Origin: Solibacillus merdavium
GTDB lineage: Bacteria > Bacillota > Bacilli > Bacillales_A > Planococcaceae
Direction of reading: 5' to 3'
Length of the DNA: 60,555 bases
NCBI RefSeq assembly: GCF_014836935.1
Contig: NZ_JACSPW010000019.1
Coordinates: forward strand, 1-60,555
In this document: positions 18,359 through 27,083 of the stretch, piece after piece
Position numbering within the stretch: the stretch's first letter is position 1
Layout: the number at the start of each line of letters is the position of its first letter
Made by a program: the position numbers and the translations under genes
Notes under the pieces: model-generated
Told to the model about the DNA's origin: nothing
What the model saw: only the letters and a program-made list of their open reading frames with translations
The model's database searches: none

Positions 18359-19210
18359 TTATTTCATAACATCCACAATAAAATTATTATCTCTTAAAGC
18401 ATTCGGTAACAACACGACTTTAACTCCTTCTAAATATGTTAAGTATTTTGCACATACAATTTCATAAGTACGTGGCTCCGTTACGAAGAAGTATTTAAAT
18501 TGCGCATCATTACGTTGCAATTTTTCAAAGTCATTTAGAAAACTACTCTTTTGCTGTGAACCAAAATCATTTTCCAAATATGGATATGTTGTCTTTAATT
18601 CTCCAATTACTCTTTTGCCATCAGCAGTCAATTCATCTATATCCAAACCTGGTTTTAGAGCCATCTTTAAATCGGACAAACCATGTCTACTCTGCAAAAA
18701 TTCCTTTATTAACAAACAGCCTAAGAAACTCATATCATTATCTATATTGCCGAGTATTCTTCGAAGTCCTTTTAAAAGTTCAAATTGCTCGATTACTTCT
18801 AACTTTGAAAAGCCGTCAACATCTGCATTATTTAAATAAGCCTGTGCTTCTATCAATTTGTTCGAGATTTTTTCAATGTATCCCGCTTCCGTGTAATCAA
18901 CTACATTAGCTTGGTTGCCATGTTCTACTTTAAATAACACCTTATTTTCAGCCACATCTGCTTTAATGAATATTACATAATTGCCGAAATCAACTTCTTT
19001 AATTTTATAGCCAGCATGTAACCATGTAACTGCATGTTTTTGTGAGCGCTCAGTATTGCCCCACCACACTTTGTACTTATATGCTGAGGCTGGTAAAGAT
19101 TCCTTTAAAATCGATTCTATCTCACTAAATGTAAGCTTTATTTCATTCGCTGTTACATTCATTAAATATTGTTGTAACGGTATATATCTTCCCTCTTTTA
19201 AACGGTTCAT
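18359..19210 (-). CDS. DUF7662-like domain fused to a PD-(D/E)XK-like nuclease
   Basis: 283 residues in two parts. Residues 1-80 (YIPLQQYLMN, then SLPASAYKYKVWWGN and WLHAGYKIKEVDF) look like the small DUF7662 domain often found in restriction genes. Residues about 130-270 carry GLDIDEL (188-194) and VIGELKTT (201-208), giving a D190/D192...E204-x-K206 core of a PD-(D/E)XK endonuclease. A restriction-type DNA-cutting role is inferred. It is divergent from the gene at 19309 with about 100 bases between them. Start is the ATG at 19210. The ribosome site is weak. Confidence 0.6.
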   Translation of the reverse strand: MNRLKEGRYIPLQQYLMNVTANEIKLTFSEIESILKESLPASAYKYKVWWGNTERSQKHAVTWLHAGYKIKEVDFGNYVIFIKADVAENKVLFKVEHGNQANVVDYTEAGYIEKISNKLIEAQAYLNNADVDGFSKLEVIEQFELLKGLRRILGNIDNDMSFLGCLLIKEFLQSRHGLSDLKMALKPGLDIDELTADGKRVIGELKTTYPYLENDFGSQQKSSFLNDFEKLQRNDAQFKYFFVTEPRTYEIVCAKYLTYLEGVKVVLLPNALRDNNFIVDVMK

Positions 19211-19308
19211 TTTGTCCTCACTGCACTCTTGAAAAATTTATCCTTTTATTGTAAATTATATTTTACCAAAATCCATTAATAATAATTAAGTATCTTGGAG
19301 GTAGCTGA

Positions 19309-19938
19309 ATGGCAGTATTTTCTTCTATGACTGAGCTAATTAATTATTACAACGAAAAACAAACTATTCCTTCGCGTATCGCTGTAACTATCAATGGTTC
19401 AGTCCACAAATTCAAAAGGACTTCTACTCATAACAAAGATAAAATCTCAAAAGATATGATAGACAACTATACATTTGTCGAAGACGAAAACTGCGGTTTA
19501 TCAATTGAACTTCATGTGCATTTTTACCGCTTTTATGAAGCAAAACAAATTGTAGAATCCTATATGGTGTTTTTCCATGATGAAGACGTCCTATATTTGC
19601 ACCCGATCTACTTTTATAATCGCTTTTTGACGGACGTTGATTTCGCTCCATACATAAACGCAACATCCGACTCCTTAGAGAAATGGACTGGATTAAAATG
19701 GGTGAATATTAACAATGCACCTACTGCCTTTGCAGATATTAGAGATGAAGCATATAGCAAAATCAAAGCAGATACATTTTACTTAGTTCCACCATTAGTT
19801 GACCCAGCTATAGAGTCAGAATTAGACCAATCTCTTTTGAACCTCTTTAATGAGAATTATAAAAAGCATTGGCTAATAGATGAACATGGACAAAGCTCTT
19901 ATTTCAATATGCCCTTTGAAGTGCCTGAGTTTTGGTGA
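19309..19938 (+). CDS. Hypothetical protein (209 aa)
   Basis: 209 residues, soluble, with many aromatic residues and mixed alpha/beta appearance. I recognise no motif. CTTGGAGG about eight bases before the ATG gives a firm start, and a strong terminator follows at 19976. It is the only rightward cargo gene in this part of the island and diverges from the nuclease gene, so the two could share regulation or form a nuclease/immunity pair. That is speculation from position only. Confidence 0.7.
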   Translation: MAVFSSMTELINYYNEKQTIPSRIAVTINGSVHKFKRTSTHNKDKISKDMIDNYTFVEDENCGLSIELHVHFYRFYEAKQIVESYMVFFHDEDVLYLHPIYFYNRFLTDVDFAPYINATSDSLEKWTGLKWVNINNAPTAFADIRDEAYSKIKADTFYLVPPLVDPAIESELDQSLLNLFNENYKKHWLIDEHGQSSYFNMPFEVPEFW

Positions 19939-19975
19939 AATTTTAAGCGAATATTCAATATTGTACAAAAAGAAT

Positions 19976-20004
19976 AAAGCTGGGCATAATACGCCCAGCT
20001 TTTG
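19976..20004 (+). terminator. Terminator of the 209-aa gene
   Basis: AAAGCTGGGC/CGCCCAGCTTT 10-11 bp stem with a short ATAATA loop and trailing T residues. It may work in both directions. Confidence 0.8.
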
Positions 20005-20174
20005 TTGTATTTGTCGCAAATAATATGCACTGAGGACGTAGCAAACCCTTTCAATATTACAACTGCTTAGTTTATTTTAATGATGCTCCTACTATATAAA
20101 AACATTCAATTAAGACCACTTAAACTGACGCATTTAATATTTATCTATTGAGTCTTTATACTAACTAAATCAAC

Positions 20175-22979
20175 TTAAACAAGTGAATATCTTTTTTCTC
20201 TTCGAATGAAGGCATCATTTCCTCCTTCTAAAATACTACACACTTCACTCTTGATTTGTTCATTTTCTAATGCACCTGATATATATGTTATTTTAGGTTT
20301 ATTGTCCAAATCATTATTGTCTTCAAATTTCGCAATAATTACTTGTTCACTATCAGTATTTACAACTAAGTTTGGATTATGTGTAGCTATAATAATTTGT
20401 CTTTTCTTTTTAATTTCTCTGAAGTCCTCCACTAAATCTTCAAAAACGGACTTATTATCTAAGTTATCTTCTGGTTGGTCAATTAGTAATGGTTTTGTAC
20501 TATTATCTAATCGTAAAAATACTTTCATCAGCACTAAACCTTTTTGTCCTGGTGATAATTTCTCTAATGGTTTGCCTTTAAACTCAATAAAATAATTCAC
20601 GTCAAAATAATCATCGAAAATCCAGTTATAAAAATCCTTAATTGTAAAACTACTTTTCATTAAATTATCTTTTGTACGTTTTTCTCCAAAAACATATTTA
20701 ACAAAGGAATCGCTTTCAACAACATCTATAAAGCTTGTCAAAGAATCTAAATTATCATCAAGATCAATATTATCTATTTGCTCTACTTTTGAAAAAATAA
20801 TATCTTGTAGTGCCTCTAATATTTTTTCTTGAGAATTTCCAACTCTATGGTTAATAATCGCGTTTTCTTTATCCAAAAATTTATTTTTATTGAATTCTAT
20901 TTTTACTTTAAATGTTATATTATTATTTGACTCTAATTCAGATTTTAACCTCATATATTTTTCTTTTTGATTAATTTTAATCATAATTATTTCTTTATAA
21001 TGATTTTTTCTTTGCTTTTTTAATTCCAAGATTTGCTCTTTTATTTTTTCAAAAGACGCCAATTGATTCATAAAACTATCTATTTCTGTCTTTAATCTTT
21101 CTTTTGTTTGAATCCAACTAACGGTATTTTGTTGTTCTTTTTCAAAATTTTCACTTTTCTCAGCTAATGGTGTTATCTGATTATTAATCTGAGTTATATA
21201 CTCATTAATATTTTTATTGGATTCTGATAAATTATCAATTGTACGTTTTAACAACTCTAAATTTTCTACAACAATGTTCAATTTAAATTGATCACCATTA
21301 TAGTTTAATTGTGACCCATTAACTTCAATAAGTTTTGAAGTAAGTCTATTACTAAAAGATTCTTTGAATACCTCAATCTCTTTATCAATCCAAGTAATTA
21401 TTTCTTGAATTTTATTACTTGCGGTTGTATTTTTTTGAATCTCTGCTATTTGAAGCTGTTTTTGTGTAATTAACTGTTTGTATAGTTCGACATCCTCTGC
21501 AGAGAGGTTTGTTTTTATTTCTGGTTCATTTTTTTCATGCAGAGCTAATTCTATTTTTTTATTCTCTAAGGCTTTTGAAATTTCTACGAAGCTATCCGTT
21601 TTCTTTTCCAATTCAGCTATCTCATAATTTAACTTAGCAATAATCTCTACTTCTTGTTTAATTTTATTTGCAAAGTTATCTAATTCAGGAGATTTAGAAT
21701 GGATAATTGATTTAATGAAATCCTGGAATTTATCTTTTTCGTCTACATAACCTTCCAATTCTTTCAATGATAAATATCTTACTTTAGCATTAACATTAGA
21801 TTCATTTCTTACATATCCATCTAATAAATATGTATTAGTTTCTGAACCTCCTACATAATTCATCAAAACCTTAGAATTAAGTAATTCTTTTTTAGCTCGA
21901 CTAATAAATGAATAATAAATAGACTTATCAGGTTCATATATCCCTTCTTCATTTGCAATTGCAAGTAAATCAAGAAGTGCTGTTTTTCCCGCACCTTTTT
22001 CACCAATAATAGAAATCAATCCCCTATTTAATGGAATTGGTTGCGTATCAAACCAATTATTAGTGCTCTCAATTTGGATAGAATCTAACACAACAGATTT
22101 TTGTTCATCATAATAAGGATTATTTGCTTGAATTTTAATACGCTCTTTAGGCTCGAATAAAATTTGTTTTAACCCTTCAAATGTTTTCTCTGCTTTAATC
22201 CATGTAAAGCACTTATAATTTTCTGGCTTTAAATCATTTAAATTATGAATATCCGCAGAATGGATTAAAACATTACCACCGAAATCATCTAAGATAGCTT
22301 CTTTTCTACTAACGTCTACTTCAGGTGATGCTGTAAATAATCCATCAGCTACCTCAAAAAGCATTTCTTTGTATGGCTTTACTTGCAAACCTTTATCTAA
22401 GTTATTCCATTCTTTATAACCAATTAGTATGAACGCTTTCCTTCTCCAAACTTCATTATCTATTAGCTTTAACACTTCATCTGTATCTGGAACAAATTGT
22501 GAAAACCCTTCTTGTAAAGACCCTCCTATATCAGTAAATGCTTGTTTACTTAATGACTTAGTTGGGTGGAACTTAGACACTTTAATTTGTTGAATAAATT
22601 CTTCTTTTATTCTTCTAATCTCATTTTTCCAATCAGCGTCATTTATATTAAATAAAATATGAAAATTTATTTTTTGAAGCTTAGTTTCTGTTGCACTTGA
22701 AAAGGTATCTATTCGAAATTCAAGAAGCGGAAATATTTTTTTGATGTTCTGTAATCTATTTTTCTCCATCTTATATTCCATTACTTTCTCAAAACCATCG
22801 ATAAAATAATAATCATTTATTCCAATTACATCGACATCTCTTGGCAAACCTTCCAAATGAGTTATGAAGCTTTCCCAAACTTCTTCATTCTGGCCACCAT
22901 ATGAGTTATGTATAGAAAATGGTGTATGAATATGTAAATCCCAACGACTCCATTCAGAACCTTTATTTAACATAAACAA
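20175..22979 (-). CDS. TrlF-type PHP-domain SMC-like ATPase
   Basis: 934 residues. It opens with a PHP phosphoesterase motif WDLHIHTPFS (13-22). A P-loop GEKGAGKTALL lies near 325-335, followed by about 300 residues of Lys/Glu/Leu-rich coiled coil, then an ABC/SMC-like signature LSPGQKGLVL and Walker B LLIDQPEDNL near the end. This domain order is that of TrlF family AAA-like ATPases, often found in defence islands. A metal-dependent nuclease or phosphoesterase gated by an SMC-like ATPase is the likely mode. AAGGAGC seven bases before the first ATG sets the start. Confidence 0.85.
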   Translation of the reverse strand: MFMLNKGSEWSRWDLHIHTPFSIHNSYGGQNEEVWESFITHLEGLPRDVDVIGINDYYFIDGFEKVMEYKMEKNRLQNIKKIFPLLEFRIDTFSSATETKLQKINFHILFNINDADWKNEIRRIKEEFIQQIKVSKFHPTKSLSKQAFTDIGGSLQEGFSQFVPDTDEVLKLIDNEVWRRKAFILIGYKEWNNLDKGLQVKPYKEMLFEVADGLFTASPEVDVSRKEAILDDFGGNVLIHSADIHNLNDLKPENYKCFTWIKAEKTFEGLKQILFEPKERIKIQANNPYYDEQKSVVLDSIQIESTNNWFDTQPIPLNRGLISIIGEKGAGKTALLDLLAIANEEGIYEPDKSIYYSFISRAKKELLNSKVLMNYVGGSETNTYLLDGYVRNESNVNAKVRYLSLKELEGYVDEKDKFQDFIKSIIHSKSPELDNFANKIKQEVEIIAKLNYEIAELEKKTDSFVEISKALENKKIELALHEKNEPEIKTNLSAEDVELYKQLITQKQLQIAEIQKNTTASNKIQEIITWIDKEIEVFKESFSNRLTSKLIEVNGSQLNYNGDQFKLNIVVENLELLKRTIDNLSESNKNINEYITQINNQITPLAEKSENFEKEQQNTVSWIQTKERLKTEIDSFMNQLASFEKIKEQILELKKQRKNHYKEIIMIKINQKEKYMRLKSELESNNNITFKVKIEFNKNKFLDKENAIINHRVGNSQEKILEALQDIIFSKVEQIDNIDLDDNLDSLTSFIDVVESDSFVKYVFGEKRTKDNLMKSSFTIKDFYNWIFDDYFDVNYFIEFKGKPLEKLSPGQKGLVLMKVFLRLDNSTKPLLIDQPEDNLDNKSVFEDLVEDFREIKKKRQIIIATHNPNLVVNTDSEQVIIAKFEDNNDLDNKPKITYISGALENEQIKSEVCSILEGGNDAFIRREKRYSLV

Positions 22980-23228
22980 CGCTCCTTTAGTATATTATTT
23001 ATTTACATATACTATATTTACATAAATGTAAAAAATATCAAGTTTATTAGAGCGAATAAATAATTTAAGCTTACTAATACAACTATTTTTCATTAAATCG
23101 AGAAATCTATTTACTTATTTAAGCTAATTTCACCTATAAGGCATACTATAAATTAAATAATGGGAACAGGATTCTATTTTCCTGGGGGTGACCTGAGCAC
23201 TCACTTCGAATTTTTTAAAACTTTCTTG
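22980..23228. other. AT-rich spacer without a gene
   Basis: About 250 bases between the TrlF gene and the promoter at 23229. There is a short CAGGA/TCCTG hairpin near 23166-23183 and a GC-richer patch after it, but no reading frame with a ribosome site. Confidence 0.4.
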
Positions 23229-23262
23229 TTGACAACAAACAAAATATTTTGTAAATTATAAT
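23229..23262 (+). promoter_or_regulatory. Promoter of the structured RNA ahead of the excisionase gene
   Basis: TTGACA at 23229-23234, TAAATT after 17 bases and an overlapping TATAAT at 23257-23262. The layout matches the promoter of the related leader at 18251-18284. Confidence 0.6.
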
Positions 23263-23314
23263 CAAAAATTGAATATAGGCAATTTAACATATAAATTTTT
23301 GTTTAATAGTTTTT

Positions 23315-23444
23315 AACTGGTTTATTTAAAAGTACATGTTTTTATTTAGAATGCTTTTTTAGCAAGTAATGGGTGTAGTGCACCCATTTATAGGCTAATT
23401 GCGCACTCTAAGTATAAATGTATCTTTAAATAAGCCAGTTTTTT
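23315..23444 (+). ncRNA. Structured leader or small RNA, second copy
   Basis: A ~125-base imperfect hairpin: AACTGGTTTATTTAAAAGTA pairs with its near-complement at 23418-23440, with further pairing inward and a central perfect AATGGGTG/CACCCATT hairpin (23368-23388). Six T follow, so it can act as a terminator. It has its own promoter at 23229. Outer arms and the internal TACATGTTT block resemble the leader at 18039-18174. It could be an attenuator for the integration genes, a free small RNA, or a small repeat element. Confidence 0.55.
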
Positions 23445-23567
23445 ATTTTGTCCGCCCTCCTCCTGCCAATTAAACCACCTACATATTACGAAAGGAGGAA
23501 CACCTTATGTAGTTACATTTGTAACCTTATCATTTTAATAAATACTTTGATTAGGAGGTCAATATAA

Positions 23568-23834
23568 ATGGAGCTAAATGCATTAGAAATTCAATCCTCC
23601 ACACAAGCGATTGTTTTAAATACACTCGCTGAATTACTGGAGGAAATTGTTAGCAACAATAAAAACGAACCAAAGGAGTGGATGTCCATTGAAGAGGCAT
23701 GTAAATATTTAAATATTTCATACAACACGTTCAACAAGTTCCGCATCATGGGACTAAAAGTTGCTGAAGTTGATCGTGTAAAACGCGTAGCCAAAAGTGA
23801 AATTGATCGCTTCCTTCGTGAAAATTCATTTTAA
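23568..23834 (+). CDS. Excisionase-like HTH protein
   Basis: 88 residues. The C-terminal half (WMSIEEACKYLNISYNTFNK, then a short wing ending in SEIDRFL) is a MerR/excisionase-type helix-turn-helix. The N-terminal half is helical. TTAGGAGG seven bases before the ATG supports the start. Position two genes before a tyrosine integrase suggests a recombination directionality factor that promotes excision. A plain repressor of the integration genes is the alternative. Confidence 0.75.
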   Translation: MELNALEIQSSTQAIVLNTLAELLEEIVSNNKNEPKEWMSIEEACKYLNISYNTFNKFRIMGLKVAEVDRVKRVAKSEIDRFLRENSF

Positions 23835-23938
23835 ACCATTTTCACTTTCGAAATAATTTTACAATCCCTTTTTACAACTTCTTATAACCTACTATGTTAT
23901 TTATCCAAAAATTCTATATTGCAGGAGGAATATTGAAG

Positions 23939-24136
23939 ATGAACAATCTCACTAATTCAGTAATTAAAGCGTATGTGAAAAAAGACGGTGAAATTTATTT
24001 TATGTTTAAAGTCTTCATCGGTATAAATCCATTAACAGGTAAACACCAATATACAACAAGACGAGGATATAAAACTTTCAATGACGCTGAAATGGCTTAC
24101 AAACAAATTCTACTTGAAATTCAATTAAATAAGTAA
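23939..24136 (+). CDS. Solitary integrase arm-binding domain protein
   Basis: 65 residues from the ATG at 23939, which has CAGGAGG ten bases ahead. The frame is open upstream to 23894 but without a ribosome site. The whole protein aligns with residues 1-65 of the integrase encoded next (shared SAIKAY-like start, KKDG, YFMFKV, LTGK.QYTTRRG), more than half of the positions being identical. That part of Tn916-like integrases is the AP2-like arm-DNA-binding domain. There is no trace of a catalytic domain after the stop. It may be a DNA-binding competitor or helper of the integrase, or a relic that is still intact. Confidence 0.65.
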   Translation: MNNLTNSVIKAYVKKDGEIYFMFKVFIGINPLTGKHQYTTRRGYKTFNDAEMAYKQILLEIQLNK

Positions 24137-24345
24137 GCTATCCTCGATTAGCATATCCACATTCATCAACTTCTAAAAAACCCGAAAAAATCCAACATCA
24201 TTTCAAAACTTACGGTGGCAAATTACGCTATTTTTTAGACAACTCGAACCCGTAATTTTATAATATAAGTGTTACTAAAATTTGAGTAACGCTGGTTATA
24301 TTCCCTTTGTAATTTGTCCCCGTAATTATAGGAGGAATACTAACT

Positions 24346-25503
24346 ATGCCAAAGAAATCAAACTCTGCGATTAAAGCTTATAAGAAAAAAGATGGTAAAA
24401 CATATTATATGTTCAAAGTATATCTCGGCTCAGATTCTATGACTGGCAAACCACAATATACAACGCGTCGAGGTTTTAGATCCGTAAAAGAAGCAGAAAT
24501 TGCGCTGGCACGTATCCAACTTGAAATTGCGAACGGGAAGTATCAAAAGCGAACTTACGAAACTTATCGAGAACTGTATGAAGCATGGTTTAAATCATAT
24601 AAAAGTACAGTAGAAGAAAGTACGCTAAATAAAACAACTAAATACTTCGAGCATCATATTCTCCCTGCAATTGGCGACTATCGTATTGAACAGCTAAATG
24701 TGGATATTTGCCAGAGATTTGTTAATAAACTTCATGAGAAGTTAGTAAAAGCGCGCACTGTTAAAGCATACGCTTCAAAGGTATTAGATTACGCTGTCAT
24801 TAGAAACCTTATTAACACTAATCCATTTAAATTAGTCGAAATGCCGAAGAAACGCGCACCTAAAAAAAGCGTTAATCGCGTTGAGCGGAACTTTTATACG
24901 AAAGAAGAATTAAACAAACTCCTTTCTTTAATGAAAGAAGAAACTAATCGAAAGGCATACGTTGCAATTCATGTTTTAGCTTTCACTGGGATGCGTAAAG
25001 GTGAATTATTAGCGCTCACTTGGGAGGATATTGATTTCGAGAAAAAGGAAATGACAATCAATAAAGCGATTGCGCGCGGATTAGAAAATACTATGTATGA
25101 GAAATCAACGAAGACTGGTGTTAGTCGAACTATCAGCTTAGACAATGAAACAATTAATCTTCTACAAGAATGGCAAATTGACCTTAAAAACTCTTTAGGT
25201 AGACGATTTAAAAAGAAAAAGCAGTTAGTTTTACCGAACGAGGACAATAGCTATTTGCAACCGACTAAAACACGGAAATGGCTCAATTATGTCATCGAGA
25301 AGTATAAACTTCCGCCACTTACAACGCATGGATTACGCCACACACATACGTCAATGCTAATAGAGGCGGGCGCTAACATGAAACAGGTCCAAATGCGCCT
25401 TGGTCATTCCGACATCAAAACTACTATGGATATATACACGCATTTAACTGCGCATGCCGAAAAAGAAACAGTCAATTTGTTCGCAGACTTCTTAAAATCG
25501 TGA
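24346..25503 (+). CDS. int: Tyrosine recombinase (integrase)
   Basis: 385 residues with the standard three parts: an AP2-like arm-binding domain (1-65), a SAM-like core-binding domain (about 70-170) and a catalytic domain with R217 (TGMRKGE), H328/R331 (THGLRHTH), H354 (LGHSDIKTT) and nucleophile Y364 (DIYTHLT). All catalytic residues are present, so it is probably active. ATAGGAGG precedes the ATG. It reads toward the tmRNA-end sequence 150 bases downstream, the usual arrangement for elements that integrate in the 3' end of ssrA. Confidence 0.93.
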   Translation: MPKKSNSAIKAYKKKDGKTYYMFKVYLGSDSMTGKPQYTTRRGFRSVKEAEIALARIQLEIANGKYQKRTYETYRELYEAWFKSYKSTVEESTLNKTTKYFEHHILPAIGDYRIEQLNVDICQRFVNKLHEKLVKARTVKAYASKVLDYAVIRNLINTNPFKLVEMPKKRAPKKSVNRVERNFYTKEELNKLLSLMKEETNRKAYVAIHVLAFTGMRKGELLALTWEDIDFEKKEMTINKAIARGLENTMYEKSTKTGVSRTISLDNETINLLQEWQIDLKNSLGRRFKKKKQLVLPNEDNSYLQPTKTRKWLNYVIEKYKLPPLTTHGLRHTHTSMLIEAGANMKQVQMRLGHSDIKTTMDIYTHLTAHAEKETVNLFADFLKS

Positions 25504-25646
25504 CCATAAATTGACCATAAAATTGACCATATAAAGTTGAAATTCAATGAAATTAGATGAAAGTAAATGGATCTCTAAAAAAGCAAAAAACCCTTGAATA
25601 TCAAGGGTTTTGAGATTCATTGAAATCAGGTGAAATTCAATGAAAT
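25500..25646. repeat. Direct repeats between integrase and attachment site
   Basis: Three TGACCATA units (near 25501, 25512 and 25524) lie at 11-12 base spacing, the first overlapping the integrase stop. GAAATTCAATGAAAT occurs at 25539 and 25632, with a variant at 25614. These are good candidates for integrase arm-type binding sites. Confidence 0.6.
25586..25611 (+). terminator. Integrase terminator
   Basis: AAACCCTTGA/TCAAGGGTTT 10-bp perfect stem with a tiny ATA loop, flanked by A and T runs. It can act in both directions. Confidence 0.8.
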
Positions 25647-25654
25647 CCATATTA

Positions 25655-25684
25655 TGGAGACGGCGGGAGTCGAACCCGCGTCCA
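25655..25684 (-). other. tmRNA 3'-end copy, likely att site
   Basis: Read on the minus strand this is the T-arm and acceptor 3' half of tmRNA: GGACGCGGGTTCGACTCCCG followed by CCGTCTCCA. No other tmRNA sequence is next to it: a hydrolase gene ends only 30 bases to the right. With the integrase reading toward it, it is best explained as the attachment core of the element. No second copy is in the window, so the far end must lie to the left beyond base 1 or be lost. Confidence 0.8.
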
Positions 25685-25713
25685 AAAACTCCATTAAATA
25701 CAAAGAGAATAAA

Positions 25714-26655
25714 TCAACGTTTTTTATAGTACTGAATTCCCCCACGCTCCTCAATCTCAACCATTCCCTGATCAACCAAATAATCAAACTGCCCTAACGT
25801 CTCACTCAGTGTCAGGCCTAATTGTTGCTGATAGATCCGTTCAAATAATTGGGTCGTCATTTCAAAGTTTGTTTGCGGCTTATCAAGCAGTCCGTATACT
25901 TTGAAAGCGCGCTGTCTTTGTTTTTCCAAACGCTCATCGATGAGGGGTTCGATTTGTGTCAATTCCCCGCCGTGTCCTGAGTACACTTTTGAAATCCCTA
26001 AGTTTTTCAGGCGTTTTAGTGATTCATTGTACTGCAGAAGTGATTTAGGACGTTCCATCGATAAATCAATTGGTGGCTCGACTAATGGATTGGAAGATGT
26101 GCGTTCCAGTAGTAAATCTCCGCCGATACATTCTCTCGTCTGCTCATCAACGAAAATTAAATGGCTTTGTGCATGGCCGGGTGTTTCGTATACTTTCATA
26201 CCTGGGTGGCCTGGCACTTCATCCCCTTCTTTTAAATAACCTGTTAGCGGAATCGTACCGAACAGCTCGATTTCCCCTTTTACGTGTAAAATACGGTTCA
26301 CATATTTTTCAGGTACACCTTGCTCTTTTAATAGCTTTTTAAAAAACTGCTCATGATACTGTAGAAATGATGGTTCCTTTTTCATCCAGTAATCGACATA
26401 TTCATGACCTAACACTTCCGCGCCAGGAAATGCATCAATCCATCCTGCATGGTCCGGGTGATGATGAGTTAATACGACCTGTTCCACATCTTTCAAATCA
26501 TAACCTGCACTGCGTAGACCCCATTTGATCGCCTCATATGCTTCTTCTGTTTTTGGTCCTGCATCGAATAAAGTGAGGGCATCTCCTTTTACTAGAAAAG
26601 CATTTACATCCCCTACTGCATATGGTGTTGGTATAACAATTTTATGTACTTCCAT
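25714..26655 (-). CDS. MBL-fold metallo-hydrolase
   Basis: 313 residues. The metal motif THHHPDHAGW is at about residues 63-72, with a further His in PGHAQSH and the domain-closing SGHGG. The C-terminal 70 residues look like a winged helix, as in several YflN/RNase-Z-like hydrolases of Bacillales. AAAGGGG precedes the ATG. Substrate unknown: such proteins can be glyoxalase-, lactonase- or nuclease-like. It is the first gene outside the attachment site and its stop is only 30 bases from it. Confidence 0.85.
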   Translation of the reverse strand: MEVHKIVIPTPYAVGDVNAFLVKGDALTLFDAGPKTEEAYEAIKWGLRSAGYDLKDVEQVVLTHHHPDHAGWIDAFPGAEVLGHEYVDYWMKKEPSFLQYHEQFFKKLLKEQGVPEKYVNRILHVKGEIELFGTIPLTGYLKEGDEVPGHPGMKVYETPGHAQSHLIFVDEQTRECIGGDLLLERTSSNPLVEPPIDLSMERPKSLLQYNESLKRLKNLGISKVYSGHGGELTQIEPLIDERLEKQRQRAFKVYGLLDKPQTNFEMTTQLFERIYQQQLGLTLSETLGQFDYLVDQGMVEIEERGGIQYYKKR

Positions 26656-26737
26656 GTTTTAATCCCCTTTGGCTTGCTCGTTCTGAATGACTATTCATTT
26701 ATTTTAACTCTTTTTTTCTTATTCGTCACGTTAAAGG

Positions 26738-26766
26738 TTGACAGTTTTTCAATACACCACTATAAT
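26738..26766 (+). promoter_or_regulatory. Promoter of the proC T-box transcript
   Basis: Perfect consensus TTGACA (26738-26743), 17-base spacer, TATAAT (26761-26766). Confidence 0.85.
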
Positions 26767-26784
26767 TTTTGATAATTCGAAATT

Positions 26785-27023
26785 TACAGGCAATGAGAAA
26801 GCTAAGTACATTATTTTAAGGTTTTAGAGAGTGCCGTCTTTGCTGAAATCGGCATAACCCGCTGAAATAATCGAACCTCCTTTTGAGCCGTTATGACAAC
26901 ATAACCGTACCCTTTGCGATAAAAAGGCTGAAGCTGCACACATTATGTGTGAATAAAGGTGGTACCGCGGAAATCAATGCATTTTCGTCCTTACTGATTG
27001 TAGGGATGAAGATGCTTTTTTTA
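26785..27023 (+). promoter_or_regulatory. T-box leader, probably proline-specific
   Basis: The leader shows the typical start (GGCAATGAGAAAGC), an AGAGAG bulge sequence, the T-box core AAGGTGGTACCGCGG at 26956-26970, and an intrinsic terminator whose 16-bp stem spans 26979-27015 and ends in seven T. A GAA followed by CCT at 26876-26878 is a candidate proline specifier, in agreement with the gene it precedes. Uncharged tRNA-Pro should allow read-through into proC. Confidence 0.9.
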
Positions 27024-27083
27024 TGTTCATAAAAAAATCTTAACGTTTACAGGAATCGCATTTAAAAATCGGAGGGATACAAT

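Noticed and set aside
25655-25713. Two-piece (permuted) tmRNA gene
   Set aside because: Only the T-arm and acceptor end are present, with no tag-coding region or pseudoknots, and such permuted genes are not known in this group.
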